Of a stretch of 64,000 nt of DNA, positions 7,766 through 17,058 are shown one piece after another. Numbering within the stretch: the stretch's first letter is position 1; every line of letters begins with the position of its first letter. The stretch covers positions 248,001 through 312,000 of the forward strand of contig JAENZP010000001.1 of NCBI GenBank assembly GCA_016841205.1, written 5' to 3'. This DNA comes from Desulfoscipio geothermicus. GTDB taxonomy: Bacteria > Bacillota > Desulfotomaculia > Desulfotomaculales > Desulfallaceae. The translations under genes and the position numbers were made by a program. The notes below the pieces were generated by a model. It was not told where the DNA came from. It ran no database searches and saw nothing but the letters and a program-made list of their open reading frames with translations.

Positions 7766-9151
7766 TCACCTTTCCGCGCAGTACCGTTCTTCCCCGGTAT
7801 TTCGGTAAAACTTGCGGTACATGGTGGCACGGTAGTTGTTATGTTTATTTTCCAAAATGGTGTTGACTATACGGTCCAGAAACATGGTAGTACCGGCATA
7901 GCCTGTTGAGAGCAACCGCTGGCCACCTACCCGGTCATGAATGGGAAAGCCCAACCTGACCAGGGGGAGGCCTTCTTTTTCAGTCAGGTATTTACCGTCG
8001 GAATGGCCGATGGCTATATTGGCCCCGGTTTCCCGACAGGCCGTGCGGATAAGAGCAAAATCAGTTTCCTTAATAATACGTACCTTTTGCGGGCATTCCG
8101 CTATGATGGGGCTTAACAATTGTTCCAGCCCGTTACTTTTACTGCCCGTGGCCAGCACTGCCGGGTACAGGCCGTTTTCCGCACAGGTGCGGGCAACGGC
8201 GTATACCAGTTCAGGGTCGCCGAACACCGCTGCACTGCCCTGAGCGCTGTATTTATGGGCGTCCACCATGCAGTCCAGCAGCCGGCCTCTTTCCATGGCC
8301 AGCGTTTGGGGCACGTTGCAGCCACTTAATTTCTCAAGCAGGTTTACGAACATATCCGTAGCTTCTACACCCATAGGCACAGGCAGGTTATACAGTGGCA
8401 CCCCGAATTCCGATTGCAGGTAATAACCGGGCGATAGTTTTTCCTCTACAGTAAGACCAAACTGAATGGTGGCCACCGCTCCCGGCATATCCCGGATGGC
8501 TTCTACAGGAGTGCCTCCCGGGGGAATCTTGGTGTATGGCCGAGCAATGGGCCGGTCCAGAGTATCGGATATGTCCGGTACCAGGGTATACTGCAGGCCC
8601 ATCAAACCAAGGATGCGTTTGATCTCGCGTATATCAGCGGGACTAAGGTTGGGCACTATGATATTGACACCGCCATGTTTTTTGGCGGGCCGGGCCAGAT
8701 GGGACACAATATTTTTCACCGCTAGCCAGTAACCCTCACTGTGGGTGCCCCCGTATCCAGGAGTGGGAACGGCCACCAAGGAAATGTCCTCCGGCTTGCG
8801 CTGTTTCATGTAATCCCGGGCGATTCCCTCCACATCCTCCCCAATGGTTTCCGCCAGGCAGGAGGTGAGTATACCGATCAACCGAGGCTGGTAAACCTTA
8901 CGGATGTTGTCCAGTGCCTGGAACAGGTTCTGGGCCCCGCCGTAGATGGTTCCTTTTTCGTTTAATGAGGAGGAACCTACATCAATAGGCTCGTTAAAGT
9001 GTTCGGCGATGTGCCGGCGCATGTATGTGCTGCAGCCCTGGGAGCCGTGGATGATCACCATAGCGTCCTCAATACCCTTAAAAGGCAGTATTCCGCCCAA
9101 AGGCATGCACATGTTGCAAGGATTGGCATTAACATTGCGGTAAACCGGCAT
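7766..9151 (-). CDS. nifN: NifN, FeMo-cofactor scaffold beta subunit
   Basis: The start at ATG 9151 has GGAGG eight bases upstream, giving 461 residues (MPVYRNVNANPCNMCMPLGG). NifN pairs with NifE as the scaffold on which FeMo-cofactor matures. Cluster-binding cysteines are seen in NPCNMC, HGSQGCSTY and TSCLAETIGED. It overlaps nifE by 23 bases and precedes nifB, so the order D-K-E-N-B is uninterrupted. Confidence 0.95.
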   Translation of the reverse strand: MPVYRNVNANPCNMCMPLGGILPFKGIEDAMVIIHGSQGCSTYMRRHIAEHFNEPIDVGSSSLNEKGTIYGGAQNLFQALDNIRKVYQPRLIGILTSCLAETIGEDVEGIARDYMKQRKPEDISLVAVPTPGYGGTHSEGYWLAVKNIVSHLARPAKKHGGVNIIVPNLSPADIREIKRILGLMGLQYTLVPDISDTLDRPIARPYTKIPPGGTPVEAIRDMPGAVATIQFGLTVEEKLSPGYYLQSEFGVPLYNLPVPMGVEATDMFVNLLEKLSGCNVPQTLAMERGRLLDCMVDAHKYSAQGSAAVFGDPELVYAVARTCAENGLYPAVLATGSKSNGLEQLLSPIIAECPQKVRIIKETDFALIRTACRETGANIAIGHSDGKYLTEKEGLPLVRLGFPIHDRVGGQRLLSTGYAGTTMFLDRIVNTILENKHNNYRATMYRKFYRNTGEERYCAER

Positions 9152-10526
9152 AATTTCCACCTCCTGTCCCCCTGGCATATTTCCAAACCGGCGAGCAAAC
9201 CGTGGCGTGGACCTCCCGGGCAAAGTTTACCGCGCCCACATAGCCGCTCAAGGGGTGCTTGCGGTCATGGTTATGGTCAATGAAGGCCACACCCAGTTTA
9301 TAAGCCAGAGGTCTTTCTTTCACTCCCCCGACCAGCAGGTGAGCACCTTTTTCAGTCATAAACCGCTCCAGCTCGGAGGGGTTAGCGTCATCCAGGATGA
9401 CTGTTCCGTCATCGGCAATATCGTGCAGCGTTTGGTAATCCTCTTCCCGGCCGGTTTGTGTACCCACCATAACCACATCGATGCCCAGCTCTCTGAACTG
9501 TTTAATTAGTGATATAGCCTTAAAACCGCCGCCCACATAAATGGCTGCTTTTTTATGCTTGAGCTTTTCGCGGTAACCTTCCATTTGCGACTTTACTGCA
9601 GCGGTCTCACGCTGGATAAGTTCCTCGGCCAGGCGCTTCATCTGTAAATCTTTGAAAAATGCGGCAATGCTGCGCAGCGAAGCCGAGGTATCTTCCAGAC
9701 CCAGGAACGAAACCCGCATATAGGGGATGCCGTAGAGTTCCTCCAGCTGCTGGGCCAGATAGAACATTGAGCCGGCGCACTGGATAATATTTAGCGATGC
9801 CTCGGGGGCTTTTTGCAAATTGCTGCATTTACTGTCCCCGGTAAACACTGTGTTTACCTCCACACCGATTTGTCGTAAGTATTCGGTGATAATCCAGGCC
9901 TCACCAGCCAGGTTAAAGTCTCCCAGGTAATTGATACTTTTTACCTCATGCTTGTTACCGGGCGGGCAGGCCGCGCTGCGCGGCTCAATGAGCCGCAGCA
10001 GTGCGTCGCAGGCTGCCTGGTAACCCGCCGATTTATTGCCTATAAAACCGCTGGACTGGACAGGTATCACCTGGATGCCGTGTTTTTGGGCCGCTTTTTT
10101 GCACACTGCTTCCAGATCATCACCGATTACACCTACTACACAGGTGGCATATACAAAAACCACCGGAGCTTTATACTTCTCTACCAGCTCGTCAATGGCC
10201 CGGGCCAGTTTTTTTTCTCCACCGAAAATGATATCGTTCTCTTTCAGGTCGGTTGAAAAGCTATTGCGATAAAGTTCCGATCCACTGCTGAGGCTGCCCC
10301 GAATGTCCCAGGTATAGCTTGCGCATCCGATAGGACCGTGTACCAGGTGGATGGCGTCGGTAACCGGGTTCAATACTACCCTGGCCCCACAGTATACGCA
10401 GGCCCGCTGGCTGACGCACCCCGCAATGCTATCGGCATCGCACTTAAGATGGCTTTTCCTCTGTCTTCCCTTGACCAGTATGGAGGATTCTCTTTCCTCT
10501 ATCACATTGGGTGCAGCCGTTGACAT
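9129..10526 (-). CDS. nifE: NifE, FeMo-cofactor scaffold alpha subunit
   Basis: ATG 10526 lies eight bases after GGGAGG and gives 465 residues. The Cys pattern CVSQRACVYCGARVVLNP, HGPIGCASYTWD and YATCVVGVIGDD matches NifE. Its product forms an alpha2-beta2 scaffold with NifN. It starts 16 bases after nifK and its end overlaps nifN. Confidence 0.95.
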   Translation of the reverse strand: MSTAAPNVIEERESSILVKGRQRKSHLKCDADSIAGCVSQRACVYCGARVVLNPVTDAIHLVHGPIGCASYTWDIRGSLSSGSELYRNSFSTDLKENDIIFGGEKKLARAIDELVEKYKAPVVFVYATCVVGVIGDDLEAVCKKAAQKHGIQVIPVQSSGFIGNKSAGYQAACDALLRLIEPRSAACPPGNKHEVKSINYLGDFNLAGEAWIITEYLRQIGVEVNTVFTGDSKCSNLQKAPEASLNIIQCAGSMFYLAQQLEELYGIPYMRVSFLGLEDTSASLRSIAAFFKDLQMKRLAEELIQRETAAVKSQMEGYREKLKHKKAAIYVGGGFKAISLIKQFRELGIDVVMVGTQTGREEDYQTLHDIADDGTVILDDANPSELERFMTEKGAHLLVGGVKERPLAYKLGVAFIDHNHDRKHPLSGYVGAVNFAREVHATVCSPVWKYARGTGGGNYAGLPQC

Positions 10527-10542
10527 CCTTTCCACCTCCCCT

Positions 10543-11928
10543 TTACATCACTAGTTCAAGATCTTCATCCGCAGCGTCACGGTCCTGGCGGTCCAGCAGA
10601 GCATTACTGATCATTTCCACTAGCCGCAGGGCACCCCGGTAGCCCACTATGGGCAGATAGGGGTGGGTGCTGCGGTCCAGAATGGGGAATCCCACCCGAA
10701 CAAAAGGAATGTCTTCGGCCCGCGCGATATACTTACCGTAAGTGTTGCCCATTAACAGGTCTACGGGTTCATTTTTAATCCACTGGTGCAGTTCAAAAAG
10801 GTCTCCGGCCGCCTTGACCCGGCCCTCCAGGCGGGCCGCGGCCAACATTTCATTAATTTCCTTTTCAAAGATGCCCTGAGGGCCGCCCAGCGTGCCGCTG
10901 GGCGTACCGGTAAGTACATGCACCGGCTGCATACCCAGGCTTAAAACGAACTCCGTTAACCCGGTGAGGATATCCGGATCGCCAAAGATAGCTACTTTTT
11001 TGTCGTAAAAGTGGTGGTGGGTATCGGTCATTACGTCCACCAGCTGACCGCGCTCTTCCTCTAGTTCATAGGGTATCTCCAGGGTAAATTTGCTCCGCAA
11101 GGTCATCAGAAAGTCATCGGTGGCTTTGATACCAATTGGTGTCTTCAGCGTAATGGCCGGCACCCGGCAGTTCCTTTCCAGCAGGTTAGCCGGGGTGCTG
11201 GAAGCGTAGTAACCCAGAGCCATAGTCAAACTGGAGTTGCCCGCATCCCTGATGTCCTCAACCTGGGCTCCCCCGGCGGGGAACATATCAAACTTGCCGG
11301 TCATTGGCGAGTCCATAACCCCCGAAGTGTCCGGAAACATAATGAACTTGATGCCCATCTTGCCAACCAGTCTTTTTATTTCCCGCATGTCCCCGGGGTC
11401 AACAAAGCCGGGGATAATATTTACTTGTTCCTTTTTTCCATCCGTGTCGGCCCGGGCTAAATATTCTACCATGCCCTTAACCATGTTGGAAAAACCGGTA
11501 ATATGTGAACCCTGGTAGCTGGGTGTATTAGCATGAATTACCACTTTGCCTTCGGGAACCTCGGCGGACTTAATGATCGTTGAAATATCATCACCGATGG
11601 TTTCCGACAGGCAGGTGGTGTGCACCGCCATGACATCCGGATTATAAATGTCAAATACGTTTTTAATGGCGGTTTTCAGGTTGGCCCCACCACCGAATAC
11701 CGAGGCACCTTCGGTGAAAGAGCTGGTGGTGGCCATAACCGGTTCCCTGAAGTGCCTGGTCAGGTGCGAGCGGTGATAAGCGCAGCAGCCCTGTGAGCCG
11801 TGGCTGTGGGGCAAACAATTATGGATGCCCAGGGCGGCATACATAGCTCCGATGGGCTGGCAGGTCTTGGCAGGGTTGATTAGGCCGCCGGACCGCTTAA
11901 TAACTTCCTTTGGTGTGCAATCTAACAT
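10543..11928 (-). CDS. nifK: NifK, nitrogenase molybdenum-iron protein beta chain
   Basis: ATG 11928 overlaps the nifD stop by one base (TAATG) and has GGAG seven bases upstream, giving 461 residues. P-cluster ligand regions are PAKTCQPIGA, HGSQGCCAYHR and HTTCLSETIGDD. It is the short clostridial form lacking the long N-terminal extension of proteobacterial NifK. With NifD it forms the catalytic tetramer that reduces dinitrogen. Confidence 0.97.
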   Translation of the reverse strand: MLDCTPKEVIKRSGGLINPAKTCQPIGAMYAALGIHNCLPHSHGSQGCCAYHRSHLTRHFREPVMATTSSFTEGASVFGGGANLKTAIKNVFDIYNPDVMAVHTTCLSETIGDDISTIIKSAEVPEGKVVIHANTPSYQGSHITGFSNMVKGMVEYLARADTDGKKEQVNIIPGFVDPGDMREIKRLVGKMGIKFIMFPDTSGVMDSPMTGKFDMFPAGGAQVEDIRDAGNSSLTMALGYYASSTPANLLERNCRVPAITLKTPIGIKATDDFLMTLRSKFTLEIPYELEEERGQLVDVMTDTHHHFYDKKVAIFGDPDILTGLTEFVLSLGMQPVHVLTGTPSGTLGGPQGIFEKEINEMLAAARLEGRVKAAGDLFELHQWIKNEPVDLLMGNTYGKYIARAEDIPFVRVGFPILDRSTHPYLPIVGYRGALRLVEMISNALLDRQDRDAADEDLELVM

Positions 11929-13568
11929 TATACAGCTCCTACCTCCTTTACGCCCGGGTGAGCTGAACACGGCTCAATGGTGCCCTCCAGCAGGGGTTTC
12001 CCCTTCCAGGGCGGCGTGATATAGTTCCACGTTGGGGTGGAAAAGCCCATTGCCACGTCCCGGGCGAAGTTTACCGCACCACGAAACCCTGCGTAAGGGC
12101 CGCTGTAATCATAGTTGTGCAGCTGTTTGGTGGGTATGCCCATTTTCTGGGTGACGTATTTATCCTTGACGCCGGAGGAAAAGATATCCGGTTTTAATAT
12201 TTTGATAAACTCTTCAGTTTCATAATGATTCAAGTCGTCAACTACAATGGTGCCCTCTGTCATGTCCTCTATCATACCTTTGTAGTTATTCAGCGGCATC
12301 TCTTGCTTAAGTGCATCCAGCCTCTCCACCGGTATTTTTAACCGGTAGCGGCTTTCATCTGGAGTTATGTGCAGTTCGGGAATGTTTTTGCTGTCCGCAT
12401 CTGTTTTAATGTACGGCAAAACGTCCCGCCCTTCGTAATCGTCCCGGTGCGCAAATTCATAGCCCGCCAGCACAGTGGTCACGCCCAGTTCCTCGTACAG
12501 GCCCTGATAATGGTGACCACGGGATCCCCCCACAAAACAAAAGGCTGTTTTTCCCGAGCAAATTTTACGGTATGGTTCCAGTTGCGGCTCAATCTCAGCC
12601 AGTTCTCTTTCGATAACTTCTTCGGTGCGTGCGATCAAACTTTCGTCCCCAAAGTATCTGGCCATGTTTCGCAGCGATTCGATGGCGGCCCGGATGCCGA
12701 TGAAATTAACCTTTAACCAGGGAGTACCGTATTTGATTTGCAGCATATCGGCGATATAGTTGATGGAACGGTGGCACTGCACCAGATTTAGCTGCGCTAC
12801 GTGGGCGTTTTTCAGCTTGGCATAGGAACCGTTGCCGGTCATCACCGCTTGAACATCATAACCTATGTCGGTTAAAACCCTTTCGACTTCCCAGCTGTCA
12901 CCGCCGATATTATACTCGCCCAGAATATTGATGGTATATTTGCCGGGCGGTTCCTCCATTTCACCCGCACCGATGATATTCTCCATTAAGCCGTTATTGG
13001 CAATGTGGTGGCCTGCGGACTGGCTGACTCCCTTGTAACCCTCGCAGCTATAGGCCGTTATATTCAGGCCGTGCTTGGCCCTGGCCGCCCTGGCCACAGC
13101 TTGAATATCATCGCCGATGAGGCCCACCGGACAGGTGGCCGAGATGGTTATACCGTTGGGCTTGAATATTTCCACCACTTCGTCGATCATGCGGGCTAGT
13201 TTCTTCTCGCCCCCGAATACAATGTCGCTTTCCTGCATATCTGTGGATACACAATAAGCTAAAAAGTTTTTATTTGGTTCATCCGCTTTGGCTTTGTTGC
13301 GCCGGGTTAGCCAGGCATAGTAACCGCAGCCAACAGGGCCGTGAACAATGTTTACCATGTCTTTGAGCGGTCCCAGCACCACGCCCTTGCAGCCGGCGAA
13401 GGCACAGCCGCGGTTGGTGACCACACCCGGAATGGTCCGGGTGTTGGCCTCTATTTCCTGCCGGTCCTGCTGCGGATCCCTGATCAGGATGTGTTTTTTG
13501 CGGTTGCGTTTCACCTTGGCCGGGTATTTATTTAGAATTTCCTCCAATATTTTTTCACTGATTGCCAA
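11928..13568 (-). CDS. nifD: NifD, nitrogenase molybdenum-iron protein alpha chain
   Basis: This 546-residue protein starts at TTG 13568, eight bases after GGAGG. P-cluster cysteines appear as C55 (TNRGCAFAGC), C81 (HGPVGCGYY) and in SATCPVGLIGDD. FeMo-cofactor ligands are the Cys of NLVQCHRSINY and the His of LHNYDYSGPYAG. An insertion of about 50 residues around YEGRDVLPYIKTDADSK to NNYKGMIEDM is characteristic of clostridial and methanogen Mo-nitrogenases. It is preceded by nifI1 and nifI2, whose products bind and inhibit the MoFe protein in response to nitrogen status. Confidence 0.97.
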   Translation of the reverse strand: MAISEKILEEILNKYPAKVKRNRKKHILIRDPQQDRQEIEANTRTIPGVVTNRGCAFAGCKGVVLGPLKDMVNIVHGPVGCGYYAWLTRRNKAKADEPNKNFLAYCVSTDMQESDIVFGGEKKLARMIDEVVEIFKPNGITISATCPVGLIGDDIQAVARAARAKHGLNITAYSCEGYKGVSQSAGHHIANNGLMENIIGAGEMEEPPGKYTINILGEYNIGGDSWEVERVLTDIGYDVQAVMTGNGSYAKLKNAHVAQLNLVQCHRSINYIADMLQIKYGTPWLKVNFIGIRAAIESLRNMARYFGDESLIARTEEVIERELAEIEPQLEPYRKICSGKTAFCFVGGSRGHHYQGLYEELGVTTVLAGYEFAHRDDYEGRDVLPYIKTDADSKNIPELHITPDESRYRLKIPVERLDALKQEMPLNNYKGMIEDMTEGTIVVDDLNHYETEEFIKILKPDIFSSGVKDKYVTQKMGIPTKQLHNYDYSGPYAGFRGAVNFARDVAMGFSTPTWNYITPPWKGKPLLEGTIEPCSAHPGVKEVGAV

Positions 13569-13616
13569 ATTAGCCGCCTCCCTTCATTAATTGGGGACAT
13601 TCCTTCCCCCAATTTG

Positions 13617-13997
13617 CTAAATTGCTGCTTCGCCCCGCTCGCCGGTTCTTACCCTTGCAGCATCCAAAATGGGGCAAATGAATATTTTGCCATCGCCCTT
13701 ATGGCCTTCTTTATTTACACTGATGATGGTATTTACCACATTATCTACCTCGTTGTCCTGAACCAGGATAGTTAACATGCGCTTGGGAATCAGCCGGCTG
13801 CCCTTGGCCAGGCTATCGGTAACAATTCCGGCTATTTCCTCTGTAGCGCCCATAGTGTCCAGCAAGGTGAGATCTACGTGGATTTTGCCCCGGCCCATCA
13901 CCTTCATAGCGTGCAAACCGCAAGCTCCTATATCAGCCAGAGCTTTCTTGGTGTGGTTAACTTTATTCATCCGGATTATGGCAATAATCTCTTTCAT
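13617..13997 (-). CDS. nifI2: NifI2, nitrogenase-inhibiting PII-like protein
   Basis: A 126-residue PII-family protein (MKEIIAIIRMNKVNHTKKAL) with the family's C-terminal signature KGDGKIFICPILDAARVRTGERG and a long T-loop lacking the uridylylation-type tyrosine context of GlnK. NifI1-NifI2 heterohexamers switch off nitrogenase after ammonium addition and are released by 2-oxoglutarate. It lies between nifI1 and nifD, as in methanogens and many anaerobic Firmicutes. Confidence 0.94.
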   Translation of the reverse strand: MKEIIAIIRMNKVNHTKKALADIGACGLHAMKVMGRGKIHVDLTLLDTMGATEEIAGIVTDSLAKGSRLIPKRMLTILVQDNEVDNVVNTIISVNKEGHKGDGKIFICPILDAARVRTGERGEAAI

Positions 13998-14022
13998 GTC
14001 GTCCCTCCTTAACTGTGTATTA

Positions 14023-14352
14023 TTAAAGTCCTTTGGTACCGCTGCTGATGGTATACGCTTCCTCCACCGGAGTTACAAAGATTTTACCGTCGCCGAAGGC
14101 ACCCTTCATACCGGTCTTGCCATATTTGGAAACAATGCTGATGACATCTTCTTTGTCCTTTTCATCCTGTACAACCAACATAAGCATATCTTTGGGGATT
14201 TCATCGTAAATAACTTCACCTACCTTGACCCCACGCTGTTTGCCGCGGCCCACCACGTCAATTTTGGTTACTGCGGGAAAACCGGCGCTATTTAATTCAG
14301 CCATAATGGAATTAGTTTTTTCCGGACGCACAATGGCCCTGATCATTAACAT
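14023..14352 (-). CDS. nifI1: NifI1, nitrogenase-inhibiting PII-like protein
   Basis: A 109-residue PII-family protein (MLMIRAIVRPEKTNSIMAEL) with the NifI1-type T-loop VVGRGKQRGVKVGEVIYDEIPKD (loop read in two parts) and the signature GAFGDGKIFVTPVEEAYTISSG. It is the first gene after nifH and the partner of NifI2 in post-translational control of nitrogenase. Confidence 0.94.
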   Translation of the reverse strand: MLMIRAIVRPEKTNSIMAELNSAGFPAVTKIDVVGRGKQRGVKVGEVIYDEIPKDMLMLVVQDEKDKEDVISIVSKYGKTGMKGAFGDGKIFVTPVEEAYTISSGTKGL

Positions 14353-14407
14353 TTGTCATCACTCCTATTACAAGTATTATTTGGCCTTCGTTAATCCAAA
14401 ACTTCGC

Positions 14408-15409
<1,002 letters not shown>

Positions 15410-15476
15410 CTATGATACTACAACGTATCAGGTGTTGGTATTTAATTATTAGACTAAAAATACTCAACTAAAGATT

Positions 15477-15508
15477 AAAAGCCGGCAATAAGTGCCGGCA
15501 TCTTTGCC
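15477..15508 (-). promoter_or_regulatory. First hairpin pair in nifH leader, possible ANTAR module
   Basis: GGC-AAAGAT-GCC (15497-15508, loop A1/G4 on the minus strand) shares its 3' arm with the stem GCCGGCA/TGCCGGC (15481-15499), which is followed by TTTT. A hairpin upstream, TTG-CAGTAC-CAA, has a six-base loop but lacks the A1/G4 bases. The T tail is short, so this may be a weak terminator. Confidence 0.4.
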
Positions 15509-15547
15509 TTGCGTATTTGGTACTGCAACGCACCATCTATGTTTATG

Positions 15548-15576
15548 ATTATAGCATTTATTAAAATCAATTGCAA
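15548..15576 (-). promoter_or_regulatory. Sigma-A-type promoter of the nifH operon
   Basis: On the minus strand TTGCAA (15571-15576) and TATAAT (15548-15553) are separated by exactly 17 bp. Transcription would start near 15540, giving a leader of about 300 bases. No sigma-54 GG-N10-GC motif is apparent, consistent with regulation in the leader. Confidence 0.65.
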
Positions 15577-15714
15577 GGGAATTTTAAATAAAATTATTTT
15601 GGCAATATTTAAATTAATATCTAAGCTATCTGAATACTAATATTTTGTATACTTTGTAATGTATTAATTATGCGAATACATGTGAATACTTTGCCAACAT
15701 TATTTCTTCGTTAT

Positions 15715-16641
15715 TTAACATGCCCCGACTGCGAGGTGATCACCCGACTTGCCCTGGTCAGGATAAAAACAATCGTGATGGTAAAGCTGCCGGTTATAGG
15801 ATGCAACAGGTCTATTGGCTGTCTTGGCTACAAACTTGACAAGTTTTTCCATAGTGTCCGTTCTAAAGGTACCCTCGTGTGAACCGACACAGTTCTTAAA
15901 TAGCTTTACTATATCCTCAAGGCAGGTGTTCCCTGCCCGTTCTCCTACACCGCTCACAGTAGTATTAATGTAGGCGGCACCGGCGGCAAAGGCAGCCAAG
16001 CTGTTGGCCGTAGCCAGCCCGAAATCGTTATGTCCGTGGAACTCTACCGGAATAGCCAGGTTTTCCACCAATCGACCTATTATCCTACGGGTATTGAACG
16101 GTTCCATAACACCAACGGTATCGGCAAAACGCAGTCTTTCCGCGCCTGACTCCTGGGCCAGCAAAGCATATTCCATTAAAAAACTAAAGTCTGTCCGGGA
16201 GGCGTCTTCCGCGCCCACGGATACCCGGCAGCCATAATCTTTAGCATAACGTATAGCCCTGACCAGACAATCCAAAACCCACTGCCTGCTTTTGCAAAGT
16301 TTGCCCTTAATGTGCAGATCTGATACAGGTGCGGAGATATGAACATTACGGGCACCACAGGCAATCGATGCCCTAAGATCAGCCAGCAATAACCTATTCC
16401 AGACAAGCACCTGTGCTTTCAAATTTAAATTGCAGATTGCCTTAATTGCATCCTGTTCAATCTTACCCATGATAGGAATCCCGGCTTCAATAACCTCAAT
16501 CCCAAGCGAATCCAACAGCTTTGCAATTGTAACTTTTTCCTGTAGGGAAAAAGCTACCCCTGGTGCCTGTTCACCGTCTCTTAAAGTTGTATCCACTATA
16601 GCCGGTGCAAATCTGTATTTTTGACTTAAAGTCAATTTCAT
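15715..16641 (-). CDS. nifV: NifV-like homocitrate synthase, short form
   Basis: ATG 16641 follows a GGGGGGAG site and gives 308 residues. The DRE-TIM barrel is intact: VDTTLRDGEQAPG (catalytic R and metal D), the metal histidines in EFHGHNDFGLA, and the loop GVGERAGNTCLEDIV. Homocitrate is the organic ligand of FeMo-cofactor. The protein ends soon after the barrel and lacks most of the C-terminal communication region found in the full-length paralogue at 49644-50813. It could be a barrel-only enzyme, a subunit of a two-part synthase, or partly degraded. Its own attenuated leader places it with the nif genes. Confidence 0.85.
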   Translation of the reverse strand: MKLTLSQKYRFAPAIVDTTLRDGEQAPGVAFSLQEKVTIAKLLDSLGIEVIEAGIPIMGKIEQDAIKAICNLNLKAQVLVWNRLLLADLRASIACGARNVHISAPVSDLHIKGKLCKSRQWVLDCLVRAIRYAKDYGCRVSVGAEDASRTDFSFLMEYALLAQESGAERLRFADTVGVMEPFNTRRIIGRLVENLAIPVEFHGHNDFGLATANSLAAFAAGAAYINTTVSGVGERAGNTCLEDIVKLFKNCVGSHEGTFRTDTMEKLVKFVAKTANRPVASYNRQLYHHDCFYPDQGKSGDHLAVGAC

Positions 16642-16672
16642 ATAACTCCCCCCAGTCAAAGATAATAAAAAT

Positions 16673-16711
16673 AAAAACCCCCGCAGAGAGATTTATTCCT
16701 CTATACGGGGG
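16673..16711 (-). terminator. Leader terminator upstream of nifV-short
   Basis: CCCCCG pairs with CGGGGG (16678-16683 and 16706-16711), extended by an AGAG/CTCT helix, followed on the minus strand by T5 and more T-rich sequence. It lies only about 30 bases before the nifV start. Confidence 0.75.
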
Positions 16712-16737
16712 CAACTATGCCTTTGAAACAACATTGT
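16710..16737 (-). promoter_or_regulatory. Candidate ANTAR-type element, nifV leader
   Basis: On the minus strand GGC-ATAGTT-GCC (16710-16721) has a six-base loop with A1 and G4, and its 3' arm is part of the terminator stem at 16706-16711. Eleven bases upstream of this loop, exactly as in the nifH element, lies AATGTT (A1, G4; 16730-16735), flanked by a short AC/GT stem. The first stem is weak; the spacing match is the main support. Confidence 0.5.
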
Positions 16738-16762
16738 AGCACTGCATTTGTTATTAATTTGT

Positions 16763-16791
16763 AGTATAAAGCTAAGCTTAAAAAAAATCAA
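16763..16791 (-). promoter_or_regulatory. Probable promoter of nifV-short
   Basis: On the minus strand TTGATT (16786-16791) and TATACT (16763-16768) are separated by 17 bp, with the start expected near 16756, about 20 bases before the hairpins. Confidence 0.5.
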
Positions 16792-16866
16792 GTAGTAAAT
16801 ATTGTTCTTATAAATATTGTTCTTATTTAATAGCTTATTCAGTTCTGAATTTTTTCGGATCAAATA

Positions 16867-16895
16867 TTCGCAATCAGCTCTGGTTGTTATATAAT
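16867..16895 (+). promoter_or_regulatory. Probable promoter of nadE
   Basis: TTCGCA (16867-16872) and TATAAT (16890-16895) are spaced by 17 bp. The expected start near 16902 is just before the leader hairpins. Confidence 0.5.
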
Positions 16896-16912
16896 CATAT
16901 ATAAAGAAACGG

Positions 16913-16950
16913 TTCAGGTCGCTGAAGACCTGAAACTAGGCAATGTCGCC
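16913..16950 (+). promoter_or_regulatory. Candidate ANTAR-type element, nadE leader
   Basis: Hairpin 1 is a perfect 8-bp stem, TTCAGGTC/GACCTGAA (16913-16934), closing the six-base loop GCTGAA (G at 1 and 4). Hairpin 2 is GGC-AATGTC-GCC (16939-16950) with loop A1 and G4; its 3' arm GCC begins the terminator stem at 16948-16980. The arrangement matches the nifH, nifV and amt leaders. The loop-to-loop spacing is 15 bases. Confidence 0.55.
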
Positions 16951-16985
16951 CAGCGTTTCCCTATTGGGGGAATGCTGGGCATTTT
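16948..16985 (+). terminator. Leader terminator upstream of nadE
   Basis: GCCCAGC (16948-16954) pairs with GCTGGGC (16974-16980), with an inner TTCCC/GGGAA helix, followed by ATTTT. The T tail is modest. Confidence 0.6.
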
Positions 16986-17058
16986 AACTTTATTAATACT
17001 GGTATTTTATCAAAACTGGCATAATAAACAAATAAGCTTTCTAACGGGAGTGATAGAG

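Noticed and set aside
16972-17058. 29-residue N-terminal extension of NadE
   Set aside because: It starts inside the leader terminator and has no ribosome site, whereas GTG 17059 has GGGAG at good spacing and matches the family start.
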